From Dehalococcoidia bacterium (GTDB taxonomy: Bacteria > Chloroflexota > Dehalococcoidia > UBA3495): DNA of 7,398 nt. Position 1 is the stretch's first letter; every line of letters starts with the position of its first letter. Positions 1 to 5,521 of the stretch are shown piece after piece. Under the pieces are notes generated by a model. That model made no database searches. It worked only from the letters and a program-made list of their open reading frames with translations, and had not been told where the DNA came from. Both the position numbers and the translations under genes were made by a program. Location of the stretch: the NCBI GenBank assembly GCA_002730485.1, contig PCAH01000068.1, forward strand, positions 1-7,398. Reading direction: 5' to 3'.

Positions 1-1925
1 CACCGCGCCGTTTTAGTTCGCGTCTTCAACGCCGTCGTTGATGCCATCAGCATCCGTGTCCACGTTCAGTGGGTTGGTGCCTGTGGCTACTTCCAGGCCG
101 TCGTTGAGTCAGTCACCGTCGGTATCGGCGTTCAGCGGGTCCGTGCCATGGGTGTTAACCTCGTCGCCGTCACTCAGACCATCTGCGTCGGTGTCAGCGT
201 CCAGCGGGTCGGTTCCGTGGGTATTCACCTCATCGCCGTCATTCAGACCGTCGTTGTCCGCGTCGGGATCCAGCGGGTCTGTTCCGAGGAAACCGATCTC
301 GGTCACCTCGATCAGACCATCGTTATCCGTGTCCGGGTCAAGTGGGTCGGTGCCGTATATGTTGACCTCGTCACCGTCTTTGATGCCATCGGCGTCGGTA
401 TCCGAGTTCAGCGGATCCGTGCCGTGGGTGTTTACCTCATCTCCGTCGGATAACCCTTCGTCGTCAGTGTCAGCATCCAATGGATCGGTGCCGTGGAGAT
501 TTACCTCATTACCGTCACTTAGGCCATCGGCGTCAGTGTCGGCTTTTAGTGGATCGGTGCCGACGCTGATCACCTCAACTCCATCTGAGAGGTCGTCATT
601 ATCTGTGTCCGCATTAAGCGGGTCAGTCCCGTGGATCAGCACCTCGTCTCCGTCACTGAGTCCGTCTCCGTCACTGTCAGCGTCCAGCGGGTCAGTACCG
701 TGGACGACTACCTCGCTGCCATCGCCGAGGCCGTCTCCGTCAGTATCGAAGTCCAATGGATCGGTGAGATGGCTGTTGACCTCACTTCCGTCACTTAGCC
801 CGTCACCGTCGGTATCGGAGACCAACGGGTCGGTCAAATGGACGTTGGCTTCATCGCCGTCGGAGAGCCCGTCACCGTCGGTGTCAGCGACACATGGGTC
901 CGTTTCCCCTGAGTCAACTGATTCGTTCTGATTTGCGTCTTCAACCCCGTCATCGATGCCATCAGCATCGGTGTCTTGGTCGTTCGGGTTGGTGTTGGTC
1001 GTTACTTCCAATCCGTCGCCCAAACCGTCGCCATCGGTGTCTGCGTTCAGCGGGTCCGTACCGACGACATTCACTTCGAGAGCGTCGTCAAGGCCATCAG
1101 CGTCGGTATCGGCCTGAAGCGGATCGGTTCCAAAGAAGAACACCTCAAACCCGTCGGGCAGGCCTTCACCGTCGGTATCGTCATTCAGAGGGTCGGTCCC
1201 GTGGGCATTTACCTCATCTCCGTCAGGCAGCATATCCGAGTCGCTGTCCCAATCACGAGGATCAGTTTCTCCGGAGTCTACAGAGCCATTCAGATTCGAG
1301 TCTTCAACACCGTCATTTAGGCCGTCGAAGTCTGTGTCCGGGTTTGTTGGATTGGTTCCGGTCGACACTTCAAGCCCGTCCCCCAGACCGTCACCATCGG
1401 AATCAGGATTCAATGGGTTCGTTCCGTGCGCGCTGATTTCAGGGCCGTCTTCGAGTCCGTCGCCGTCTGTGTCAGGGTTGAACGGGTCTGTGCTGTAACT
1501 ATTTACTTCGAATCCGTCGCGCAGGCCGTCATCATCAGTGTCAGGGTTGTTGGGATCGGTTCCGATTACGTTTACTTCTGTCCCATCCCCTAGGCCGTCA
1601 TTATCGGTATCGGCATTGGTCGGATCAGTCCCGGTGAAGATCACTTCAATCCCGTCGTCAAGGCCGTCGCCATCGGTGTCAGGATCGAGGGGGTCGGTGC
1701 TGTGGGAATGTACTTCATCACCGTCGGAAAGTCCGTCGCCGTCGGTGTCGATATCAAGAGGGTCTGTGCCGGCGGACGATTCATCGTCGTCCGACAGCCC
1801 GTCTCCGTCGTCGTCGGGATCACAGGCATCACCGGCGCCGTCGCCATCGGTGTCCAGTTGGCCCACGTTGGAATGCAATGGGCAGTTGTCGCCCGGGTTC
1901 AAGATTCCGTCGTAATCGGAGTCGT
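1..1925 (-). repeat. Thrombospondin-type-3 calcium-binding repeat array, more than 26 units
   Basis: The array enters with DSDYDGILNPGDNCP and a canonical DTDGDGAGDACDP unit, then continues with at least 25 units of consensus DTDGDGLSDGDEVNTHGTDP plus two or three linker residues (LN/LD + A/P). D1, D3, D5 and the later D/E supply calcium ligands in this family. Two variant units are longer, with a VEDxNxNxSVDSGETDP insert, at about 885-950 and 1250-1315; a third copy is cut by the left edge. Each long unit follows a shortened GLEVxTxTNP unit. Neighbouring units differ at many synonymous positions: the eight NTHGTDPL codons at 133-156 and 202-225 differ in four, all silent. The array is therefore old and was held by selection on the protein, not freshly expanded. 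Confidence 0.9.
13..111 (-). other. Two in-frame nonsense codons in the TSP3 array (TGA 109-111, TAA 13-15)
   Basis: After TGA at 109-111 the same frame continues LNDGLEVATGTNPLNV, then DTDADGINDGVEDAN, then TAA at 13-15, then NGAV. These match the units at about 1250-1390 and 885-1025 residue for residue around the stops. The TGA sits at the invariant Gly of DGDG (one base from GGA). The TAA sits where sister units have Gln or Leu (one base from CAA). Other genes here use TGA and TAA as real stops (permease TGA at 3602-3604, AcoX-like TAA at 4351-4353), so a reassigned genetic code does not explain them. Confidence 0.8.
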
Positions 1926-2976
1926 TTACCTCGAACGAACTTATGTCGCTTTCGGCACCGCCCACTGCGTCGCCGTTCAAGGGACGGGAGATGCCACGTT
2001 GGTCTCCAGAGGGACCAGCGCTGGTATCTGCGGCGTCCACAGCCGGGCTACCAAGTAACAAAGCATGGGTTTCGGTGGTACCACCGTTATTTACCAGGGG
2101 GCCGAGCTTTGCGTCAGTATCAACCACGTCGGTGGTGTCCGCGCTGTATGTGCACCCAGTAGTATCGCCGATCAAGTTGTTTCCATAAGAGTCGGGTGAA
2201 CCGATACAATCGGGCCCGCTGGAACTGGCTAAATTCGCTGCGACTAAGGTGTTGGCCAGACCAACAGAGGAAGAGCCACCGGTGTTGGCAATCCTACCGC
2301 CGTCGCCTCCAGCCTGATTGTTGGCAACGGTGGTATTCATCATGGTTGGGTCAGCAGAGCCATCGAGGGAAAGCCCGCCGCCATTGACGCCAGCAATATT
2401 TCCACTTACGGTGCTGTTGACGATTGGTCCGCTAATCGTCCCGCCAACATATAAACCGCCTCCGTTATTGTCGGCGATATTGGCGCTGATGGTGGTATCG
2501 GTAATGGCCAGGTCTATGGTGCCGATAAAGTGGAGGCCGCCTCCGTCACGGCCAGCCTCATTGCCGTCGACAGTGCTGTCGTCCAGAGCCCAACTGTCGG
2601 TTCCAATGGAAGATATTCCAGCGCCGTCATTGACGGCCGTGTTCCCATTCAACGTGATACCGGTGATAGTCACTGCCCCGGCGGAGCGTATTCCGCCTCC
2701 CCATTGGCCTGAATCGTTCCCAGTGACCACACTGTCGATGATCGTTAGGTCTCCACTACCCGTAGAAGCGATCCCACCGCCGTTCTCGGTGGCGGTGTTG
2801 TCACTAATAATGCTATCGACGATGGTCAAAGAACCAGAGGTCCGCGTCGAAATGCCACCGCCCTCTTTGGCGCTGTTCCCAGTCACCACACTGTCGGCCA
2901 GATTGAGACTGGGACTGGTACCCATAAGTAGGATGCCGCCACCATTACCGGTCTCATTTCCGCCGGTGATGGTCAA
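109..2976 (-). CDS. Main fragment: beta-helix, choice-of-anchor-Q-like segment and TSP3 stalk
   Basis: This is the 955-codon continuation of the surface protein. The frame is open upstream to the lesion at about 3066, so the first ATG at 2976 is probably not a natural start; no signal peptide is present in this piece. Residues 1-235 are beta-helix rungs with GGGI/GGGL turns and alternating T/V/I strands. Residues about 285-350 resemble the choice-of-anchor-Q segment (NNGGTTETHALLLGSPAVDAAD, ending SDISSFEV). From residue 351 (DSDYDGILNPGDNCP, the classic entry into a TSP3 region) to the end are aspartate-rich calcium-binding units about 22-23 residues long. The frame stops at TGA 109-111 inside a unit (DTDGD then stop), yet the unit continues past the stop to the window edge. 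The protein is extremely acidic and would need extracellular calcium to fold. Confidence 0.85.
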   Translation of the reverse strand: MTITGGNETGNGGGILLMGTSPSLNLADSVVTGNSAKEGGGISTRTSGSLTIVDSIISDNTATENGGGIASTGSGDLTIIDSVVTGNDSGQWGGGIRSAGAVTITGITLNGNTAVNDGAGISSIGTDSWALDDSTVDGNEAGRDGGGLHFIGTIDLAITDTTISANIADNNGGGLYVGGTISGPIVNSTVSGNIAGVNGGGLSLDGSADPTMMNTTVANNQAGGDGGRIANTGGSSSVGLANTLVAANLASSSGPDCIGSPDSYGNNLIGDTTGCTYSADTTDVVDTDAKLGPLVNNGGTTETHALLLGSPAVDAADTSAGPSGDQRGISRPLNGDAVGGAESDISSFEVNDSDYDGILNPGDNCPLHSNVGQLDTDGDGAGDACDPDDDGDGLSDDDESSAGTDPLDIDTDGDGLSDGDEVHSHSTDPLDPDTDGDGLDDGIEVIFTGTDPTNADTDNDGLGDGTEVNVIGTDPNNPDTDDDGLRDGFEVNSYSTDPFNPDTDGDGLEDGPEISAHGTNPLNPDSDGDGLGDGLEVSTGTNPTNPDTDFDGLNDGVEDSNLNGSVDSGETDPRDWDSDSDMLPDGDEVNAHGTDPLNDDTDGEGLPDGFEVFFFGTDPLQADTDADGLDDALEVNVVGTDPLNADTDGDGLGDGLEVTTNTNPNDQDTDADGIDDGVEDANQNESVDSGETDPCVADTDGDGLSDGDEANVHLTDPLVSDTDGDGLSDGSEVNSHLTDPLDFDTDGDGLGDGSEVVVHGTDPLDADSDGDGLSDGDEVLIHGTDPLNADTDNDDLSDGVEVISVGTDPLKADTDADGLSDGNEVNLHGTDPLDADTDDEGLSDGDEVNTHGTDPLNSDTDADGIKDGDEVNIYGTDPLDPDTDNDGLIEVTEIGFLGTDPLDPDADNDGLNDGDEVNTHGTDPLDADTDADGLSDGDEVNTHGTDPLNADTDGD
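2280..2950 (-). repeat. Beta-helix rung repeats (nine GGG[IL]-type turns)
   Basis: Nine rungs are visible, each with a glycine-rich turn: GNGGGIL, KEGGGIS, ENGGGIA, QWGGGIR, NDGAGIS, RDGGGLH, NNGGGLY, VNGGGLS and the degenerate GDGGRIA. Each turn is followed by a strand of alternating hydrophobic residues and then a V/I-x-x-N element (VTGNSA, ISDNTA, VTGNDS, VDGNEA, ISANIA, VSGNIA, VANNQA). This is the signature of polymorphic-outer-membrane-protein-like right-handed parallel beta-helices. Rungs are roughly 24-30 residues. This domain is the likely ligand- or carbohydrate-contacting head of the protein; which ligand cannot be told. Confidence 0.8.
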
Positions 2977-3035
2977 TCCGGAGATGTTGATGGTCCCAGA
3001 CCGGAGAGGAAACGCTCGACTCCCGCCTTGGAGAG

Positions 3036-3344
3036 TCAGATCGGAGGCACCTGGCCCGATGATGGTCTGTCTTGATTGATGATCAAATGGCCACTAGAGA
3101 GATTGATGGTTCCCGTGACACTAAAATCGATGCTGTCACCGGAACTTGCGGCATCGATGGCTTCACGCAAAGTACATTCCGTACTGTCACAAACACCGGT
3201 GCCAGGATCGTTCAGGGAGTTAACGGTAAGGTCAGCTGCCTGGACGTTTGGCGCCAATGACGCTAGCAATACCAAAGCCGAGGCAAAGGCCAGTAGCAGC
3301 CAGATTCGAATCGAGTTGGGAACCGGTCGTATATTTGGGAACAT
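3036..3344 (-). CDS. N-terminal fragment: signal peptide and CSLREA domain
   Basis: This 102-residue open frame is the front end of the large surface protein. Residues 1-36 form a typical Sec signal peptide: Arg and Ile near the start, a hydrophobic core (WLLLAFASALVLLASLA, about 15-31), and a likely cut after VQA at residue 36. The mature start ADLTVNSLNDPGTGVC followed by CTLREAIDAA matches the CSLREA N-terminal domain that heads many secreted beta-helix proteins. Homology runs to about residue 92 (GHLIINQD). The last ten residues (RPSSGQVPPI) are out of frame, because the neighbouring frame continues the expected sequence TIIGPGASDLTLQGG. The fragment therefore ends at an artificial stop rather than being a small protein. 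On its own it would be exported without any functional domain. Confidence 0.85.
   Translation of the reverse strand: MFPNIRPVPNSIRIWLLLAFASALVLLASLAPNVQAADLTVNSLNDPGTGVCDSTECTLREAIDAASSGDSIDFSVTGTINLSSGHLIINQDRPSSGQVPPI
3066..3069 (-). other. Frameshift lesion joining the two surface-protein fragments
   Basis: On the minus strand the 102-codon frame reads CAA GAC AGA CCA (Q D R P), while the downstream frame reads ACC ATC ATC GGG CCA (T I I G P) from 3066. Protein similarity switches frames exactly between GAC and ACC, where only two bases (AG) separate them. One base is therefore missing, for example GAC AAG ACC or GAC AGG ACC. There is no slippery heptamer or homopolymer at the junction, which argues against programmed frameshifting and also against a simple homopolymer read error. 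Confidence 0.8.
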
Positions 3345-3601
3345 AATCGCTCTTACTTAATATTTGTAATTTAGCGTTTAATTTCGTGGCAGGCCGGGAA
3401 TCTATCTCCAGATGGTGAGGGTGTAGATTTTGCAGCGAACTTCGTCAATCAACCGTTTTAGTCCCAGTGGTCAATTCACCAAAGCTAGAACCTTTCCGAT
3501 TCCGACCAACCCGGATAATGGCCTTAGGCCATTATTTGTCTACCTGGTGATGCGTCCCGATATCTCGGACTAGCTGACTGGGATTTCTACAGAGTTTATT
3601 G
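3345..3601. other. Non-coding spacer between the surface-protein gene and the permease
   Basis: This 257-bp spacer has no credible ORF. The 45 bp directly upstream of the surface-protein ATG are AT-rich and could carry its promoter (TATTAA- and TACAAAT-like hexamers on the minus strand), but no matching -35 box at normal spacing was found. The middle holds the inverted repeat at 3515-3535. Both flanking genes are on the minus strand, so the spacer should contain the 3' end of the permease operon and the start region of the surface-protein gene. Confidence 0.6.
3515..3535. terminator. 21-nt inverted repeat; possible hairpin downstream of the permease operon
   Basis: The arms ATAATGGCCT and AGGCCATTAT are exact reverse complements around a single central T. 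As RNA this gives a 9-bp stem with a 3-nt loop, 67 nt beyond the permease stop. It could end the permease operon transcript, but on the minus strand no U-run follows (CCGGGTTGG), so it is not a textbook intrinsic terminator. On the plus strand it is followed by TTGTC, but no plus-strand gene precedes it. A protein-binding operator is the alternative. Confidence 0.4.
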
Positions 3602-4342
3602 TCAGACCCCACTGAACTCGCGAATCAACATCACACTGCCTGCAATGACTATCACCGCTATCACCGCGTGACGGAAGAGGTGGTCATTGATCCGGGTCAC
3701 CAGAACCGATGTCAGCCCTAACCCGATGATCAGCCCCGGTATCAAAAGCCCTATGTTGAGTAAGGTGTCTCGGTGCACCAGCCCTGTGGCCCAATAAAGC
3801 ACGAAAGCCACTGCGTCTGAAGCCAGGAAGAACAAAGCCAATGCAGCCCGGACCGTATCCGGTTTCCACTTTTGGGAGATGGCATAGATCGCGCCGAGAG
3901 GGCCCCCGATGGCGATGGTGGTCACGGCCAGTGAAGTTAAAAAACCGAACAACGGACCAGCGATCTTATTCTCGGCAAATGGGAGTTGGACGTTCTTCAG
4001 GCTGAACAATCCCAGAAATATGATTACGATGGCAATGGTTATCCGCAGTACGCTGGGACTGGCCGCATTCAATGCCAGTACGCCGATGGGCGTTGCTACC
4101 ACCCCGCCCAGGACCAAACCCATGCTGGCCCGTAGCTCCAATTGACGCCAGGTCCTCACCAATACCATGACCAGCATCAGGCCGATCAGGCAGTTGATGA
4201 CCACCACCGCCTGCTGGGGTTCCAGGTAGATCAATAAGACCGGAGCGGACACCAGACCAAAGCCGAAGCCAACGGTTCCCAAGACTGTGGAGGCGGCGAT
4301 GACGATCAGGATGCAGAAGAAAAGTTCGTAGCCTGTCAGCAA
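3602..4342 (-). CDS. TauE/SafE (TSUP) family membrane permease
   Basis: A 246-residue polytopic membrane protein with about eight hydrophobic segments (near residues 7-25, 28-40, 46-63, 73-92, 99-115, 127-153, 164-186, 194-216 and 224-241, some possibly re-entrant). The family signature is seen twice, as expected for its internal duplication: TVGFGFGLVSAPVLL at 23-37 and TIAIGGPLGAIYAIS at 142-156. Length is normal (about 240-270). TSUP proteins move small anions such as sulfite, sulfonates, sulfoacetate or other organic acids; the substrate here is unknown. The start is TTG at 4342, 8 nt after the stop of the AcoX-like gene. No strong Shine-Dalgarno precedes it, so translational coupling is likely. 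The frame stays open upstream into the neighbouring gene, so a slightly earlier non-ATG start cannot be excluded. Stop is TGA. Confidence 0.85.
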   Translation of the reverse strand: MLTGYELFFCILIVIAASTVLGTVGFGFGLVSAPVLLIYLEPQQAVVVINCLIGLMLVMVLVRTWRQLELRASMGLVLGGVVATPIGVLALNAASPSVLRITIAIVIIFLGLFSLKNVQLPFAENKIAGPLFGFLTSLAVTTIAIGGPLGAIYAISQKWKPDTVRAALALFFLASDAVAFVLYWATGLVHRDTLLNIGLLIPGLIIGLGLTSVLVTRINDHLFRHAVIAVIVIAGSVMLIREFSGV

Positions 4343-4350
4343 ATCTGAGC

Positions 4351-5361
4351 TTAGTTCCCCTGGCTCCGGTTGAATAACCCCTGCTTGGCGGCCACGTTCA
4401 GAGCCAGATTAACGTCAATCACCGGTGGGCCGTTCCGTTTGACCTCTATCTCCAGCAATTGGGATTGGTTCACCGAGAAGGCACGTTCCCCATCCAACGC
4501 CACCGTGCAGTTCCGTTTTTCGATGGCCAGACGCTCGCCGTCAGCCATACGCTGCCAAGAAAAGATACCAACCCGTGGCACCACGCCTGGTGCAATCGGA
4601 GCCAGGACGGAGAAGTTTTCAGAATCGGCGACTTCCGGGTCGGCAATCGAGTATTGCAGACCGCCTTCGTCAGCCATGGAGACCGCCTCAAGTCGTGCCC
4701 CAATGGACGACAGGCCGATGGACGCAGGCTCAGCCCGGGTCAGAAATACTTCAAAAAGCGTCTCCATGTCCCAGATGGCCTTGGAGGCGACAAACCTCTC
4801 TTTGGAGAGGGCTACGTCTATCAGCGCTATATCCCGCAATTCGCCGTCCACGTACACATGCATTATCTTGCTGGGGATTGCCACATCCGGCAGATCGAAC
4901 CAATCTTCAGCCACCATTCCCGCTGCCAGGCCCGCCAGTGTGCCCTCAACCATGCTCGGGAACACGTTATTGGTGCCGGTGGAGATTGCGACCATGGGGA
5001 TGTTCTTGCTGCCGACCACTGCCGCACGGTTGGTGCCATCACCGCCCAATGTCACCAGGGAATCGACTCCCTGTTCGGCCATCAATCCCGCGGCTCTCAC
5101 TGTGTCTCCCTCGGAGTAAAAAGCCGGCATATCGAGGAATTCGGGCTCGATGGAAATGCCAGGGTCGTCAGCCGCGCGCATCACCAGGTTCGAGCTATCG
5201 GGCATGGCCAGGACACGTTCAACCCCCACGGACTGTAGCCCAAGCATCACTCGCCGGACCGTGTTGACCTTCTCCCAATCAGGGATCACCCGAGCCTGGG
5301 CGACCAGCCGACGTATGTCCTTGCTAGCGGCGGGGTTTGCGATTATTCCTACCAGACCCAA
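4351..5361 (-). CDS. AcoX-like NAD-kinase-fold protein (ATP-NAD kinase family)
   Basis: A 336-residue soluble protein. The N-terminus GIIANPAASKDIRRLVA (5-21) matches the start of AcoX-type ATP-NAD kinase homologues. GGDGTNR at 106-112 is the nucleotide-binding signature of the NAD kinase/diacylglycerol kinase fold, and STGTNNVF at 127-134 fits the second conserved block. A C-terminal DGE motif (290-292, VALDGERAF) is also typical. AcoX proteins are known mainly from acetoin-catabolism operons beside acoABC, where their biochemical role is unresolved; no aco genes are visible here, so the symbol is withheld. The start is TTG at 5361, supported by AAGGAG at 5369-5374 with 7 nt between; no ATG fits. 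The protein is a likely first gene of an operon with the TSUP permease, which begins 8 nt after its TAA stop. True NAD kinase activity is possible but unproven. Confidence 0.8.
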   Translation of the reverse strand: MGLVGIIANPAASKDIRRLVAQARVIPDWEKVNTVRRVMLGLQSVGVERVLAMPDSSNLVMRAADDPGISIEPEFLDMPAFYSEGDTVRAAGLMAEQGVDSLVTLGGDGTNRAAVVGSKNIPMVAISTGTNNVFPSMVEGTLAGLAAGMVAEDWFDLPDVAIPSKIMHVYVDGELRDIALIDVALSKERFVASKAIWDMETLFEVFLTRAEPASIGLSSIGARLEAVSMADEGGLQYSIADPEVADSENFSVLAPIAPGVVPRVGIFSWQRMADGERLAIEKRNCTVALDGERAFSVNQSQLLEIEVKRNGPPVIDVNLALNVAAKQGLFNRSQGN

Positions 5362-5368
5362 TGGATGT

Positions 5369-5374
5369 CTCCTT
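5369..5374 (-). promoter_or_regulatory. Shine-Dalgarno AAGGAG fixing a TTG start
   Basis: AAGGAG on the minus strand lies 7 nt before the TTG at 5361. It is the best ribosome-binding site in the operon, and no ATG or GTG sits at a suitable distance. This makes TTG the start for the AcoX-like gene. Confidence 0.75.
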
Positions 5375-5509
5375 GAGAAGATCTAATCAAAATTCTGTGG
5401 TTCACAGGGTGTCTGCGCCGTTATAATTGCGCCAATCGTTTCCGAGACTGTCCGTGACCGCGTTTGAGGGCTTGACCTCCGGTCGCCAGGCAGGCCCGAT
5501 TATAGCATT

Positions 5510-5516
5510 GGGAGGT
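5510..5516 (+). promoter_or_regulatory. Shine-Dalgarno of the amidase gene
   Basis: GGGAGGT lies 5 nt before the ATG at 5522 and fixes this start against the next in-frame Met, which is far inside the conserved domain. Confidence 0.75.
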
Positions 5517-5521
5517 CCGGT

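Larger units (their letters stand above)
1..3344 (-). pseudogene. Giant CSLREA / beta-helix / TSP3-repeat surface protein gene, disrupted and cut by the left window edge
   Basis: Read with one base restored near 3066-3069 and two stop codons ignored, this is a single gene of more than 1,100 codons. Seen in order: signal peptide (cleavage after VQA), CSLREA-type motif (CTLREAIDAA), beta-helix with nine GGG[IL]-like rungs, a choice-of-anchor-Q-like segment (LGPLVNNGG, GSPAVDAAD, QRGISRP), then a long array of DTDGDGLSDGDEV units. Such proteins are exported, and the TSP3 units bind calcium to form a stiff stalk; an adhesive or cell-surface role is inferred. Defects: a -1 shift (or +2) between QD and TIIGPGASDL, TGA at 109-111 where repeats have Gly, and TAA at 13-15 where sister units have Gln or Leu. 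The start at 3344 is ATG with a weak AAGAG upstream. The real C-terminus lies outside the window. Three separate lesions suggest recent decay; sequencing error is the main alternative. Confidence 0.8.
5362..5521. promoter_or_regulatory. Divergent control region between the AcoX-like/permease operon and the amidase
   Basis: These 160 bp separate two divergently transcribed units and must hold both promoters. A perfect TATAAT on the plus strand at 5422-5427 could serve the amidase; the only -35-like hexamer nearby (TTCACA, 5401-5406) is 15 bp away, which is short. That hexamer overlaps a small inverted repeat, CTGTG-GTT-CACAG at 5395-5407, which could bind a regulator. A second TATAAT lies on the minus strand at 5499-5504, again without a clear -35. 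A TTGACC at 5472-5477 on the plus strand has no -10 at usual spacing. Promoter assignment is therefore tentative. Confidence 0.4.

Noticed and set aside
13..111. Stop-codon reassignment (TGA as Gly) explaining the internal TGA
   Set aside because: The permease in the same window ends at TGA, and the second internal stop is TAA at a Gln/Leu position, which that code would not explain.
38..931. Long plus-strand open frame of Ser/Pro-rich repeats opposite the TSP3 array
   Set aside because: It is the antisense of the Asp/Gly repeats. The period equals the TSP3 unit and the composition follows directly from the complementary codons. No ribosome-binding site or independent homology is seen.
1..1925. 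CRISPR array or satellite-like DNA repeat
   Set aside because: The periodicity of about 66-69 bp is translated TSP3 protein repeat. DNA identity between units is modest and there are no constant repeats with unique spacers.
3066..3074. Programmed ribosomal frameshift in the surface-protein gene
   Set aside because: There is no slippery heptamer, no Shine-Dalgarno-like stimulator and no obvious downstream structure, and two further stop codons break the same gene.
2318..3079. Plus-strand open frame of 253 codons opposite the beta-helix
   Set aside because: It is antisense to a clearly homologous minus-strand domain, proline-rich from reverse-complemented GGG codons, and has no recognisable domain.
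4459..5267. Plus-strand open frames opposite the AcoX-like gene
   Set aside because: The opposite strand carries the GGDGT signature and a good ribosome-binding site. The plus frames are His/Arg-rich shadows.
5472..5506. TTGACC plus TATAGC as a plus-strand promoter for the amidase
   Set aside because: The spacer is about 23 bp, and the implied start site would fall on the Shine-Dalgarno sequence itself.
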